Shown here one piece after another: positions 12,122 to 19,977 of a stretch of DNA of 29,131 nucleotides (its first letter is position 1; each line of letters opens with the position of its first letter). The stretch spans positions 1 through 29,131 of the forward strand of contig CAZSFD010000064.1 in the NCBI GenBank assembly GCA_964606085.1, read 5' to 3'. A model generated the notes under the pieces. It was not told the origin of the DNA, did no database searches, and saw only the letters and a program-made list of their open reading frames with translations. The position numbers and the translations under genes are program-made. The DNA is from CAIQJJ01 sp964606085. GTDB lineage: Bacteria; Chloroflexota; Anaerolineae; Anaerolineales; UBA4823.

Positions 12122-15015
12122 GCTTTTTCCTCCACAATCCTGATCTCTTCCTCCGTCAGCCCATACAGGCGATAGACCAGCGCATCAATCGCCCGGTCGG
12201 TGGATTCGATCTGGCGGTTCAGGCGTTCTTTCTCTTGCGGGGTTTGCGCCTGGGGCAGGCGCTTGTGCAGCGAGAGCATCTGCTCGACGAGGGCGGCCAT
12301 CTGGTCGTGTTGGGCTTTTTCGGCGGGGTCGGAGAAGTTGAGGACGCGGATGGGGAGCTGTGCTAATTGTCTGGCCTGAATTTCAGAAAAAACTTTCTTT
12401 GTAGATTTCAAATACTTGACATAATAAAAATTTAACAGGCTTGAATTTATCAATCCCAACAAATACTTAAGGGAAAAACCTACCTGTTCTTGTGGCGTAA
12501 TCACAACCAGAGTATTCAAAGCGTAAAATTGCTTATCATCGTAGGTTGCAATGAGGCGATCTCCTACACGCCTAAAGAATATTTTTTCGTTTGCTTCAAA
12601 AATATCAGTTCGTTTACAAGAATGTATATTCCTTACATCATAAGCCAGGTATTGACCACCCCAAACCAGTTCATACCTATTAATGTTTCTCCCATCAATA
12701 ACTGGTTTGTAGTTTTCTGCCTTCGCTTCTGTGAACAGTGATTTACTTCTATCATACTTGAGGGCGATTGCTTGATTTAGGTTGGCTAATTCCCCCAAAG
12801 ACACGCCTTTTTTATCTAGGCTTTTTTTGAAACCAAAAGATTTTTCATCAGAAGTAACCAAAAAGGCGCTGTTGTGAGTTGACGAAAATACCTGTTGATG
12901 AATGGAATGTGAAGTAGAAATCATTGCCTTGTTGTCAAAGTCTATGATTTCTACTTCATGCTCATTGGGATTTGAATTACATATTACAAAAACAATGGTT
13001 TCAACAACTGCATCTTTGAACACGGGATATTTGTAATTCGTAATCCCTGTAATTTGGTATTTCAAGATTTGTTTTCTTAAGCCTTGATAGTATTCTTGAG
13101 TTAATAATGTGTTAGGGACAATGAAACTGAAATAACCATTCTTGGCTAAGACGGAATTCACCACTTTCTCAATGAATAAACCGAAGGTGTTCAATCTTCC
13201 CATCGAAGAAGAATATCGACTTCCAAAATATGAACTAACCGATGCGTTATAGTAATCAGCCATTGAAAGCTGGATGTACGGCGGATTGCCGATCACCACA
13301 TCGAAACCGCCCTGCGCAAACACCCCCTTAAACTCGCGCTTCCAATCGAACGGGTTGACCCGCGCCACCTCAGCTTCATCGGGCAGCAGTTGGCCGTCGA
13401 AATAGTCGCAGCCGATCAGCGAGTTGCCGCACTTGATGTTGTCCCCCAAATCGGGCAGGGCGCGTTCGAGGCCCAGGCTGAGCTGTCCGCTGGCGTTTTC
13501 CAGCACCTTGAGCAGCAGCGAGAGCTTGGTCACTTCGACAGCCTGGGCGTCAATATCCACGCCGAAGAGGTTGTTGAGCAAAATTTCCTTCTTTTTGGCC
13601 GTGGTCAACCGCCAGACCCCCTCGCTCACGCGCACAATGGCGTTGGCCTTCTCCCACTTCTTCGGCTCGTGGGCCGGGTCGCTGTACCAGGCCAAATGCC
13701 AATCGAGCAAGAACTGATACGCCCCCAACAAAAATGTCCCCGAACCGCAGGCCGGGTCAACAATTTTGAGTTTGGCAACGTCTTTGGGCGTCATACTCCC
13801 CTCTCCAGACGGCGCTCTTCCGTCTGGGGAGGGGCCGGGGGTGGGGTCTGGGTTAAGCATCTTCCCCACCGTATTCTTGACAATATAATCCACAATATAC
13901 GTCGGCGTGTAATACACCCCGCCCGCCTTACGCACCTCGGGCTTCTCCTCCACTTTGGCCTGGTGGCCCGCCGTCAGGCGGATCACCTTGCCCAAGAAGC
14001 GCTCATACACCTGCCCCAAAATATCAGAGGGGATGTACAAAAAGGCATACGGGCTTTTGGGGTAATACAAATTCAAGATGATGTCTTTCAGCACCTTATC
14101 GTCAATCTGAATGCTCAGCGTCAGGCCATCGGGCTGGCTCGATTGTCCCTTTTCGGCTTTGAAGTGGAACAGGCCAGAGTTGTATTTGGTATCGGCGCGT
14201 TGGAATAAAACACACAATTCCTGATACGCGTCTTTACGGTTGGCAATCTCTTGCAACTGCCCTTCGGGTTCAATCCCGCGCTCCTCGCAGATGCGCAAAA
14301 AGACGATGCGGTCAATCGTCATCTGCACGATGTAATTCAGCCCGGCGATGCCGATGTTTTTATTGCGCAGGGCGATATTCTTTGCCAGCAGTTCGCGCCA
14401 GCGTTCGATCTCCTCGAGGAAGGCATCATCCACATCGGCGGTGCCTTTCTTCCCCTTCGTCTCCTCGGCATAACGGGTCAGCGATCCCTTGCGCACGGCT
14501 TCCGGCGCGAAGATGGCGGCGATCTCATCCCAGCGCGCGGCGTATTCTTTGTAGTGGATCAGCATCACCCGCCCCACCGTGGCCTTGTCCTCGTGGCTGG
14601 GTTTGGCGCGGCAATCGTAGACGGCCAAATGCTCGAAATCGGTCAGGATGTTGAGCGGCAGCCTGGCGCTCCAACCGTAGCGGCGCAACTGAAAGGCCGC
14701 CTCGAGGCTGCTCTCCACCTTCACCGAGGGCTTCTTGGCCTCGACGAGAAAATCGAAATGGCCCGCCCCGGTGCGAAAGGCGTAATCAGCCTTTTTGCCC
14801 TGCCCGGCCACCTCCACCGAAAACTCGTGGACGACTTCTTTGTGGGCTTCATCGTAGCCCTTCTCGTTGGTCACATCCCAACCCAGGGCGGCGAAGAATT
14901 TGTCCAGGAACTCACGGCGCAGCTCGGTCTCGTTTTTGCTGGAGCGGTAGGTGTCTAAATTTTGCGCGAAGGTTTCGACCAACTGATCAATGATAGCGGG
15001 AGCGGTAGTTTTCAT
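12118..15015 (-). CDS. Type IIG restriction-modification enzyme (nuclease-methyltransferase-specificity fusion)
   Basis: This 965-residue protein carries all restriction-modification functions in one chain. Residues 1-170 hold a PD-(D/E)xK-type nuclease (Asp77 in KADYAF, Glu92 and Lys94 in FLVEAKKPS). A helical linker follows. The methyltransferase core has motif I DPACGSG at 420-426 and motif IV NPPY at 577-580, indicating N6-adenine methylation. Residues about 585-885 are the target-recognition region. The end is a helical domain with QEKERLNRQIESTDRAIDAL and VYRLYGLTEEEIRIVEE, typical of this class. The recognition part is strongly AT-rich (33% GC sampled) between 60% GC flanks. A repeat encoding about 18 extra residues (TPGPSPDGRAPSGEGS) sits just before motif I. 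No Shine-Dalgarno sequence precedes the ATG. DUF3800 overlaps its stop. Confidence 0.92.
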   Translation of the reverse strand: MKTTAPAIIDQLVETFAQNLDTYRSSKNETELRREFLDKFFAALGWDVTNEKGYDEAHKEVVHEFSVEVAGQGKKADYAFRTGAGHFDFLVEAKKPSVKVESSLEAAFQLRRYGWSARLPLNILTDFEHLAVYDCRAKPSHEDKATVGRVMLIHYKEYAARWDEIAAIFAPEAVRKGSLTRYAEETKGKKGTADVDDAFLEEIERWRELLAKNIALRNKNIGIAGLNYIVQMTIDRIVFLRICEERGIEPEGQLQEIANRKDAYQELCVLFQRADTKYNSGLFHFKAEKGQSSQPDGLTLSIQIDDKVLKDIILNLYYPKSPYAFLYIPSDILGQVYERFLGKVIRLTAGHQAKVEEKPEVRKAGGVYYTPTYIVDYIVKNTVGKMLNPDPTPGPSPDGRAPSGEGSMTPKDVAKLKIVDPACGSGTFLLGAYQFLLDWHLAWYSDPAHEPKKWEKANAIVRVSEGVWRLTTAKKKEILLNNLFGVDIDAQAVEVTKLSLLLKVLENASGQLSLGLERALPDLGDNIKCGNSLIGCDYFDGQLLPDEAEVARVNPFDWKREFKGVFAQGGFDVVIGNPPYIQLSMADYYNASVSSYFGSRYSSSMGRLNTFGLFIEKVVNSVLAKNGYFSFIVPNTLLTQEYYQGLRKQILKYQITGITNYKYPVFKDAVVETIVFVICNSNPNEHEVEIIDFDNKAMISTSHSIHQQVFSSTHNSAFLVTSDEKSFGFKKSLDKKGVSLGELANLNQAIALKYDRSKSLFTEAKAENYKPVIDGRNINRYELVWGGQYLAYDVRNIHSCKRTDIFEANEKIFFRRVGDRLIATYDDKQFYALNTLVVITPQEQVGFSLKYLLGLINSSLLNFYYVKYLKSTKKVFSEIQARQLAQLPIRVLNFSDPAEKAQHDQMAALVEQMLSLHKRLPQAQTPQEKERLNRQIESTDRAIDALVYRLYGLTEEEIRIVEEKA
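13798..13834. repeat. Hairpin repeat inserted in frame in the restriction gene
   Basis: Two 15-base arms (13798-13812 and 13820-13834), complementary at 14 of 15 positions, flank a 7-base loop. The adjoining GGGGCCGGGGGTGGGG tract completes a sequence translated as PDPTPGPSPDGRAPSGEGS. Homologous enzymes normally run straight from the helical region into KLKIVDPACGSG, so it looks like an inserted mobile repeat. Confidence 0.7.
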
Positions 15016-15058
15016 GGGTCACACTTTTTTGGCTCTCTGCGATTTTCCGTGATGCGCT

Positions 15059-15134
15059 TCAAAATAAACCACGAATGGCACCAATTTGCACGAATGAAAG
15101 CCAAAATTCATGGAGATTTGTGTTATTCGTGGTT
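15059..15134. repeat. Dispersed-type repeat with 10-bp inverted ends ('CCACGAAT' type)
   Basis: AACCACGAAT (15067-15076) and its reverse complement ATTCGTGGTT (15125-15134) flank internal CACGAAT copies. This is the style of repeat found scattered between genes in many environmental genomes. Its right arm encodes the last residues of the histidine kinase and overlaps its TAA stop (15123-15125). The 107-base gap to the restriction gene (15016-15122) is otherwise empty. Confidence 0.65.
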
Positions 15135-16358
15135 CGCAAAGGGTATATCCACTTCAAGGATAAAGCCCTGTTTAGGGGCTGTGATTACGTTGACTTTGCC
15201 GCCCAGCAGCGCCACGCGCTCGCGCAGCCCCACCAGCCCGAAACCGGTCTCGCTGTCAGGCTCGCCATGCGCTCCCACACCATTATCGGCAACGTTCAGG
15301 CGCACGCAGTCCGGCAGATAGGCCAGGGTCACATCGGCGCGGCTGGCCAGGGCGTGCTTGCGAATGTTGGTCAGCGCTTCCTGGGCGGCGCGGTAGAGTG
15401 TGATCGTTGCCGGGGCGGGCAGGGAGCGCGGCTCGCCTTGCACATCCAGGTTGATCACCAGCCCGCTCTCACGGCCTTCCTCAAGCAGTTTTGCAATGGC
15501 TTCAGGCAGGGGCAATTTGAGGGCGGGTTCTTCGCGCAGCGCCGCCACCGATTGGCGCACGCTGGCCAGGGCATCTTCGGCCAGGCTTTGCGCTTTTGCC
15601 AGCGCATCTTCGGCGCGTTTTTGATCCACGGGTAGCACCGCCTGCGCGGCTTTGAGTTGCATGTTGAGGGCGGTCAGATAGTGGCCGAGGCTGTCGTGGA
15701 TGTCGCGGGCCAGGCGGTTACGCTCTTGCAGGATGGCTACTTCTTCCACCTGTATGGCGTACTGGCGCAATTTCTGGTTAACCAGGGCCAATTCAGCGTT
15801 CAGGCGTTCCACTTCCTGGCGGCTGCGCTCCTCGCGCACCGCGATATAAGTAAATGTGGTGACGAATACCAGCGCCGTGAGCAGCGCGACCGCCGAATTG
15901 ATCAGCGAAGCGGGTGTCTCGGCCAGCAAGGCCACCACACCCAGCGACGCGGCGAAGATCACGGCGTTCGCGGCGATCACGCCGCGCGGCGCAAACAGAT
16001 AGACCGTTTGCGAGGCAATCGGAGCCAAGATCAGCCATGCCACACCATCGCTCAGGTAAAACACAAGCGAGCCGATGCCAAGTTGGATGGCAAAATAGGC
16101 CAGTGTCCACAGGTTGCCGCCCGGAAACGGTTGGCAAAATTCCACCCCATAAATTCCCAGAGCCGTGAAAACCGCCAGCAGCGAGACGATGAAGATGATC
16201 CCCGGCGGGTTGGTTTGTAAGTCTGTGGTTGAAAGGGCCATGATCAGCGAAACCACGACCACGACCAAAAAGGCCACATCAGATGCTCTAAATTTGCGCT
16301 GGCGAATGGTGTTTAGCATGGTATGTTCAAACCGCTCGGCAGTGTCAGGAGATGGCAT
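15123..16358 (-). CDS. NarL-type sensor histidine kinase (HisKA_3)
   Basis: A 411-residue membrane kinase. About six hydrophobic segments span residues 28-172 with no large outer sensor domain, so it likely senses a signal in or near the membrane. A coiled coil (about 175-210) leads to the dimerisation/phospho-acceptor segment AILQERNRLARDIHDSLGHYLTALNMQL with His221. The ATPase domain has its N box in YRAAQEALTNIRKHA, then DNGVGA and GFGLVGLRERV. The ATG at 16358 overlaps the HD gene by 14 bases, indicating coupling. An in-frame ATG at 16319 is an alternative, but neither has a strong Shine-Dalgarno sequence. No response regulator adjoins; the regulator at 8507-9163 is the only candidate here. 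Its C-terminus (ANHE, stop) is written by a repeat. Confidence 0.9.
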   Translation of the reverse strand: MPSPDTAERFEHTMLNTIRQRKFRASDVAFLVVVVVSLIMALSTTDLQTNPPGIIFIVSLLAVFTALGIYGVEFCQPFPGGNLWTLAYFAIQLGIGSLVFYLSDGVAWLILAPIASQTVYLFAPRGVIAANAVIFAASLGVVALLAETPASLINSAVALLTALVFVTTFTYIAVREERSRQEVERLNAELALVNQKLRQYAIQVEEVAILQERNRLARDIHDSLGHYLTALNMQLKAAQAVLPVDQKRAEDALAKAQSLAEDALASVRQSVAALREEPALKLPLPEAIAKLLEEGRESGLVINLDVQGEPRSLPAPATITLYRAAQEALTNIRKHALASRADVTLAYLPDCVRLNVADNGVGAHGEPDSETGFGLVGLRERVALLGGKVNVITAPKQGFILEVDIPFANHE

Positions 16359-16905
16359 CCAGTTCTTTCACCAGTTGTTCCAGTTCATCAATGAGCGGCT
16401 CGCTGCCCGTGGCGCGGAACACGCCAGCCAACTGGCGATAATACCAGCGCGTCCCCTCCTTGCCGCCCTTGAAACGCCGCCAGATGTCATCGCCGATCTG
16501 CCGAACATCGGTGACGATGGTGCGGGCGTTATGCACCTTATCGGCCAGCGAGACCAGCCGCGCCGCCGGGTAGGTTGTGGGGATGTGGGCGATGTAGCGT
16601 TCCTTGCGCTGGCGCCACGGCGGCTTGGGCATCTCGAACGAATCGGAACAGGCGGCCACGATCTCGGCTACGTGTTCGCCAAAGCGCTCGCCAATTTCAT
16701 CCAGCGTGGCCTGTCCGCCCTGGTCTTCGACCGCATCGTGCAGCAGGGCGGCAATCGCCTGATCCTCGTCGCCGCCATTTTCCAGCACCAGCGCCGAAAC
16801 CGACATCAGGTGCGAAAAATACGGCACGCCGTTGCCCTTGCGTTCCTGTCCACTGTGCAGGCGAAAGGCGTAAGTGAGTGCTTGTTCAAAGCGGGAAGTG
16901 AGCAT
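16345..16905 (-). CDS. HD-domain protein, small alarmone hydrolase-like
   Basis: The start at 16905 (MLTSRFEQALTYAFRLHSGQ) is chosen because everything upstream in frame is repeat sequence or fabF. The 186-residue protein matches the stand-alone (p)ppGpp hydrolase type (MESH1/SpoT-hydrolase-like): FRLHSGQERKGNGVPYFSHLMSV (His17, His32), the HD pair His56-Asp57 in AALLHDAVED, FGEHVAEIVAACSDS, and the distal RLVSLADKVHNARTI Asp. No synthetase, TGS or ACT domain is present. It would break down alarmone or a related nucleotide; the exact substrate is unproven. Upstream is a CT-rich repeat with no Shine-Dalgarno sequence. The histidine kinase start lies inside its 3' end. Confidence 0.85.
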   Translation of the reverse strand: MLTSRFEQALTYAFRLHSGQERKGNGVPYFSHLMSVSALVLENGGDEDQAIAALLHDAVEDQGGQATLDEIGERFGEHVAEIVAACSDSFEMPKPPWRQRKERYIAHIPTTYPAARLVSLADKVHNARTIVTDVRQIGDDIWRRFKGGKEGTRWYYRQLAGVFRATGSEPLIDELEQLVKELDAIS

Positions 16906-17022
16906 GGGGTGAGAGGGGGAGAGGGTGATGGGGTGAGAGGGTGAGAGGGTGATTGCGCCATGACGCGACTTTTGACTTGCTACTTGCCCCTTGCCACCTG
17001 CCGCTTGCCACCTGCTACTTGC
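16906..17022 (-). repeat. Two-part repeat at the fabF-HD junction
   Basis: Read on the minus strand, seven GCARGNN heptamers (17022-16974: GCAAGTA, GCAGGTG, GCAAGCG, GCAGGTG, GCAAGGG, GCAAGTA, GCAAGTC) are followed by about 20 unique bases, then a CT-rich tract of CACCCTCT/CACCCC units (about 16953-16906) that ends at the HD gene ATG. The fabF stop TAG lies across the first and second heptamers. The same architecture recurs at 22488-22566. Confidence 0.85.
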
Positions 17023-18268
17023 CACCTTCCCCCCACTTGCGCAGCACCAGGGTCGTGTGATGCCCGCCGAAACCAAGCGAGTTGGAGAGGGCAACTTGAA
17101 CGTTGGCGGAACGGGCCTGGTTGGGAACGTAATCGAGGTCGCAGGCGGGGTCGGGGGTGTGCTGGTTGATGGTAGGCGGGATCAGGCCGGTGCGCAGCGC
17201 CTGGACGCAGATGGCGGCTTCCAGCGCACCCGCGCCGCCCAGGGCGTGGCCGGTCATGCCTTTGGTCGAACTGACCGGGAGGCGGTAGGCCAGCTCGCCA
17301 AAGACATTTTTGATCGCCTGGGTCTCTGCCGCATCGCCCAGGGGGGTGCTGGTGCCGTGGGCGTTGATGTAAGATACGTCTTCCAGAGCCACCCCGCAGC
17401 GGCGCAGCGCCAGGCGCATGCACTCGGCGGCCCCCACGCCCTCGGCATCGGGGCTGGTGATGTGGGCGGCGTCGGAGGTGGCGGCATAACCGAGCAGTTC
17501 GGCCAGCGGCTCAGCGCCGCGCGCCAGGGCAAATTCCAGTTCCTCCAGCACCAGCACCGCCCCGCCTTCGGCCATCACAAAGCCATCGCGGTCGGCATCG
17601 AAGGGGCGGCTGGCGGCGGGCGGGTCATCGTTGCGGTGCGAGAGGGCGCGCATGCGGTCGAAGGCGGCGATGCCGACCGGGGTGATGGCCGCCTCGAACC
17701 CGCCGGTGAACATGGCCTGGGCATAGCCCAGGCGGATGGCGTCGAAGGCGCGCCCGATGGCATCGGCGCTGGTGGCGCAGGCCGAAGCCACGCCCACGTT
17801 CGGCCCTTGCGCGCCGGTGCGTAAGGCGACATGCACCGAGGGGGTATCAATCGTAATCGAAGGAATGAGAAACGGGCTGACCCGCCGCGGGCCTTTTTGA
17901 TCGAGGATGCGCAGTTCATCGGTGTAGGTCATGATCCCGCCCATGCCCGAACCGAGCAGCGCGCCGATCTGGTAGGGGTCGTGGTCGGCCACGTTCAGGC
18001 GTGACTGCGCCAGGGCTTCTTCGAGGGCGGCCAGGGCAAATTGCACGAAGCGGTCGGTGCGGCGGGCTTCTTTGGCGGGCATGAAGGCCAGCGGGTCGAA
18101 GCCGTGCGCTTCGGCGGCGATTTTGACATCGTGCTGGCTGGCGTCGAAAAGCGTGATCGGCGCACTGCCCGGCTGTCCGGCGATCAGCTTTTGCCAGGTG
18201 GCAGGCATATCCAGGCCGAGGGAGCTGATGATGCCGATTCCGGTAATGACGACACGCGGCAGGCTCAT
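17015..18268 (-). CDS. fabF: 3-oxoacyl-ACP synthase, KAS II (FabF) type
   Basis: The 417-residue protein has the length and residues of beta-ketoacyl-ACP synthase II: nucleophile Cys164 in GVASACATSADAIG, His304 in NAHGTSTPLGD, Lys336 in SSTKGMTG and His341 in GHALGGAGALEA, plus NSLGFGGHHTTLVL at the end. It elongates acyl-ACP with malonyl-ACP. The start at 18268 overlaps the SDR stop (ATGA); a longer frame reading upstream to 19087 is antisense-like noise over the SDR gene. No acyl carrier protein or other fab gene is present. Pairing with a 3-ketosphinganine-reductase-like SDR suggests specialised lipid synthesis rather than bulk fatty acid synthesis. The symbol marks family type; a dedicated paralogue is possible. 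Its stop lies in heptamer repeats. Confidence 0.85.
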   Translation of the reverse strand: MSLPRVVITGIGIISSLGLDMPATWQKLIAGQPGSAPITLFDASQHDVKIAAEAHGFDPLAFMPAKEARRTDRFVQFALAALEEALAQSRLNVADHDPYQIGALLGSGMGGIMTYTDELRILDQKGPRRVSPFLIPSITIDTPSVHVALRTGAQGPNVGVASACATSADAIGRAFDAIRLGYAQAMFTGGFEAAITPVGIAAFDRMRALSHRNDDPPAASRPFDADRDGFVMAEGGAVLVLEELEFALARGAEPLAELLGYAATSDAAHITSPDAEGVGAAECMRLALRRCGVALEDVSYINAHGTSTPLGDAAETQAIKNVFGELAYRLPVSSTKGMTGHALGGAGALEAAICVQALRTGLIPPTINQHTPDPACDLDYVPNQARSANVQVALSNSLGFGGHHTTLVLRKWGEGGK

Positions 18269-19107
18269 GCGCCTCTCGCTTTCTTTTGGGCGTCGGCCAC
18301 CAGGTAATCCATCAGGGGGTAAATGCCGCCGGCCAGAAGGTGTGTCAGCACCCACATCATGCGCGCATCCAGGCCGGGCAGGAGCAGGTATTTGCCCTGG
18401 GCAGCCTGCTTCAATAAGTCGGCGGCCACTTTTTCGGCGGGCAGCGCTTTCGACAGCCCGGCGATGGCGCTCAGTTCGGGTGGACGTTTGGGCCGTTCGT
18501 AATCCAGTCCGGGGGTTTCGGTATCGGGTGGCAGCGCCAGCGAGACGCGAATTCCCTGCGGTTTCAGTTCGGCGCGCAGGGCATCGCTGAAACCGCGGAT
18601 GGCAAATTTGCTGGCGCTGTAAGCGGTGTAGCCAAAAATGCTCAAAAACCCTGCTACTGATGAAACATTGATGATGTGGCCCGATTTGCGCTCCAGCATG
18701 CCTGGCAAAAAGGCCTTTGTCACTGCAATTGCCCCCATCACGTTCAAATCCATCGTCCAGCGGTACACATCCAGGCCAAGCGCTTCCACGCGGCCAGGGT
18801 GGACGATGCCGGCCGAGTTGATCAGCACATTGGGCGCGCCCACCTCGCTCATCAGCGCCGCCGACAGATCGGTCACTTGCCGCGGCTGGGTCACATCTAC
18901 CGAGTAGACGCCGGTGCGCTGGGTGGCCTCGCGCCGGGCCGCATTGACCGCCGCCAACGCTTCGTTCAAACGATCCTGATTGCGCGCCGCCAGCCACACA
19001 TGCGCCCCGGCGGCGGCAAGCTGCTTCGCCATCGCCAGCCCAATGCCGCTCGACCCGCCCGTGATCAAACAGGTTTTGTGATCCCAATAGGTGATGGGGT
19101 TTGCCAT
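18265..19107 (-). CDS. Short-chain dehydrogenase resembling 3-ketodihydrosphingosine reductase
   Basis: The 280 residues form a classical SDR: nucleotide-binding TGGSSGIG at 16-23, NSAG at 97-100, Asn122, and the catalytic Ser150, Tyr163, Lys167. The N-terminal CLITGGSSGIGLAMAKQLAAAGAHVWL and the distal LALPPDTETPGL...KALPAEKVAADLL...QGKYLLLPGLDARM blocks are those of 3-ketodihydrosphingosine reductases (KDSR/FVT1 type). The C-terminal hydrophobic stretch (MMWVLTHLLAGGIYPLMDYL) fits membrane association. KDSR reduces the ketone of 3-ketosphinganine; a generic long-chain ketoacyl substrate is also possible. GGAGG lies seven bases before the ATG, and TACAAT (19155-19150) upstream may be a -10 box. 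It overlaps fabF by four bases. Confidence 0.85.
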   Translation of the reverse strand: MANPITYWDHKTCLITGGSSGIGLAMAKQLAAAGAHVWLAARNQDRLNEALAAVNAARREATQRTGVYSVDVTQPRQVTDLSAALMSEVGAPNVLINSAGIVHPGRVEALGLDVYRWTMDLNVMGAIAVTKAFLPGMLERKSGHIINVSSVAGFLSIFGYTAYSASKFAIRGFSDALRAELKPQGIRVSLALPPDTETPGLDYERPKRPPELSAIAGLSKALPAEKVAADLLKQAAQGKYLLLPGLDARMMWVLTHLLAGGIYPLMDYLVADAQKKARGA

Positions 19108-19188
19108 GCTTCTGCCTCCAATGAAAGGGTTATGCGAAAACGCAGGCCCATTGTACCCGAAGGGATGCGGTTTGCTGGCGAAAGCGAT

Positions 19189-19974
19189 TTAGCGCCGGGC
19201 GGGTGCGCGCTTTCTGCCTGGCAGCCCCCAGGCCCACACGCCATAAGCCGCCAACACGACCAGCACGAACAGCACCGCCAGGCGCGCCGCCGCTGCCACC
19301 AGGGCCGCATCGGCCTGTTTCACCGCGATGCCCCACGCCGACCAGACGATCACCAGCGCATAGGCCGCGTCGCCGCGGGTGAAGATCATCGCCGTGGTGA
19401 TGATGCACGCCGCCGCCAGCAGGATCACCGCCCACACTTCGGGGGCGATGCCGCCGCCCGTCCAACCGGCGTCATCGAGGACATTGGTCACGTTGGCGAT
19501 GGTGGCGACGGTGATCCAGCCCAGGTAGATGCTGAACGGCAGGTGAACCAGCCAGCGCTCGCCCGCTGAAACCGGCGTCTTGCCGATGCCGAGCGTCAGG
19601 TAGATGAGGATCAGCGAGGCCAGCAGGGTCAGCATGGCCACCAGCGTCAACGGGAACAGCAGGTAGTGCCAGAACACCAGCCAGATGCTGTTGGCGAAGC
19701 AACTGACGGCGAACCAGTAGCCTACCCGTCGCAGCCTGGGGTTGTCACGTTGGCTCGGCAGCGCCTGGTATACGCCGAAGGCGATCCAGCCGAGGTAGAT
19801 CACGCCCCAAATGGCAAAGACATACCCTGCCGGGACGAAATACACCTCGAAGCCATCTGAAATTTGTCCCGTGTTCAACCCATTGAACGGCAGGGCGTTG
19901 GCGAGGATGTTAATGGTGATGGTGGCAACGATGGCCACCAGGTTGACGATTTGGCGAATCAGGTCTTTGTTCAT
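19189..19974 (-). CDS. TspO/MBR-like tryptophan-rich membrane protein
   Basis: The 261-residue protein has about seven to eight hydrophobic segments. The block NALPFNGLNTGQISDGFEVYFVPAGYVFAIWGVIYLGW resembles proteins annotated as tryptophan-rich sensory proteins related to TspO, and aromatic residues cluster at the segment ends (SIWLVFWHYLLFP, HLPFSIYLGWITVATIAN). It is about 100 residues longer than classical five-helix TspO, so it is a distant or extended relative. TspO proteins bind porphyrins or sterols; ligand here unknown. It starts three bases after the HAD gene stop; GGAG lies inside the end of that gene, so the two are co-translated. Confidence 0.7.
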   Translation of the reverse strand: MNKDLIRQIVNLVAIVATITINILANALPFNGLNTGQISDGFEVYFVPAGYVFAIWGVIYLGWIAFGVYQALPSQRDNPRLRRVGYWFAVSCFANSIWLVFWHYLLFPLTLVAMLTLLASLILIYLTLGIGKTPVSAGERWLVHLPFSIYLGWITVATIANVTNVLDDAGWTGGGIAPEVWAVILLAAACIITTAMIFTRGDAAYALVIVWSAWGIAVKQADAALVAAAARLAVLFVLVVLAAYGVWAWGLPGRKRAPARR

Positions 19975-19977
19975 GGG

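Noticed and set aside
17013..17026. A 14-base tandem unit in the fabF-HD repeat taken as a CRISPR array
   Set aside because: Units are contiguous with no spacers and resolve into 7-base repeats.
16906..17094. N-terminal extension of the HD protein
   Set aside because: The extra residues come from the heptamer and CT-rich repeats and the end of fabF; the family starts at MLTSRFEQAL.
18269..19087. N-terminal extension of fabF across the SDR gene
   Set aside because: FabF homologues start at MSLPRVVITG; the upstream part is the SDR gene read in another frame.
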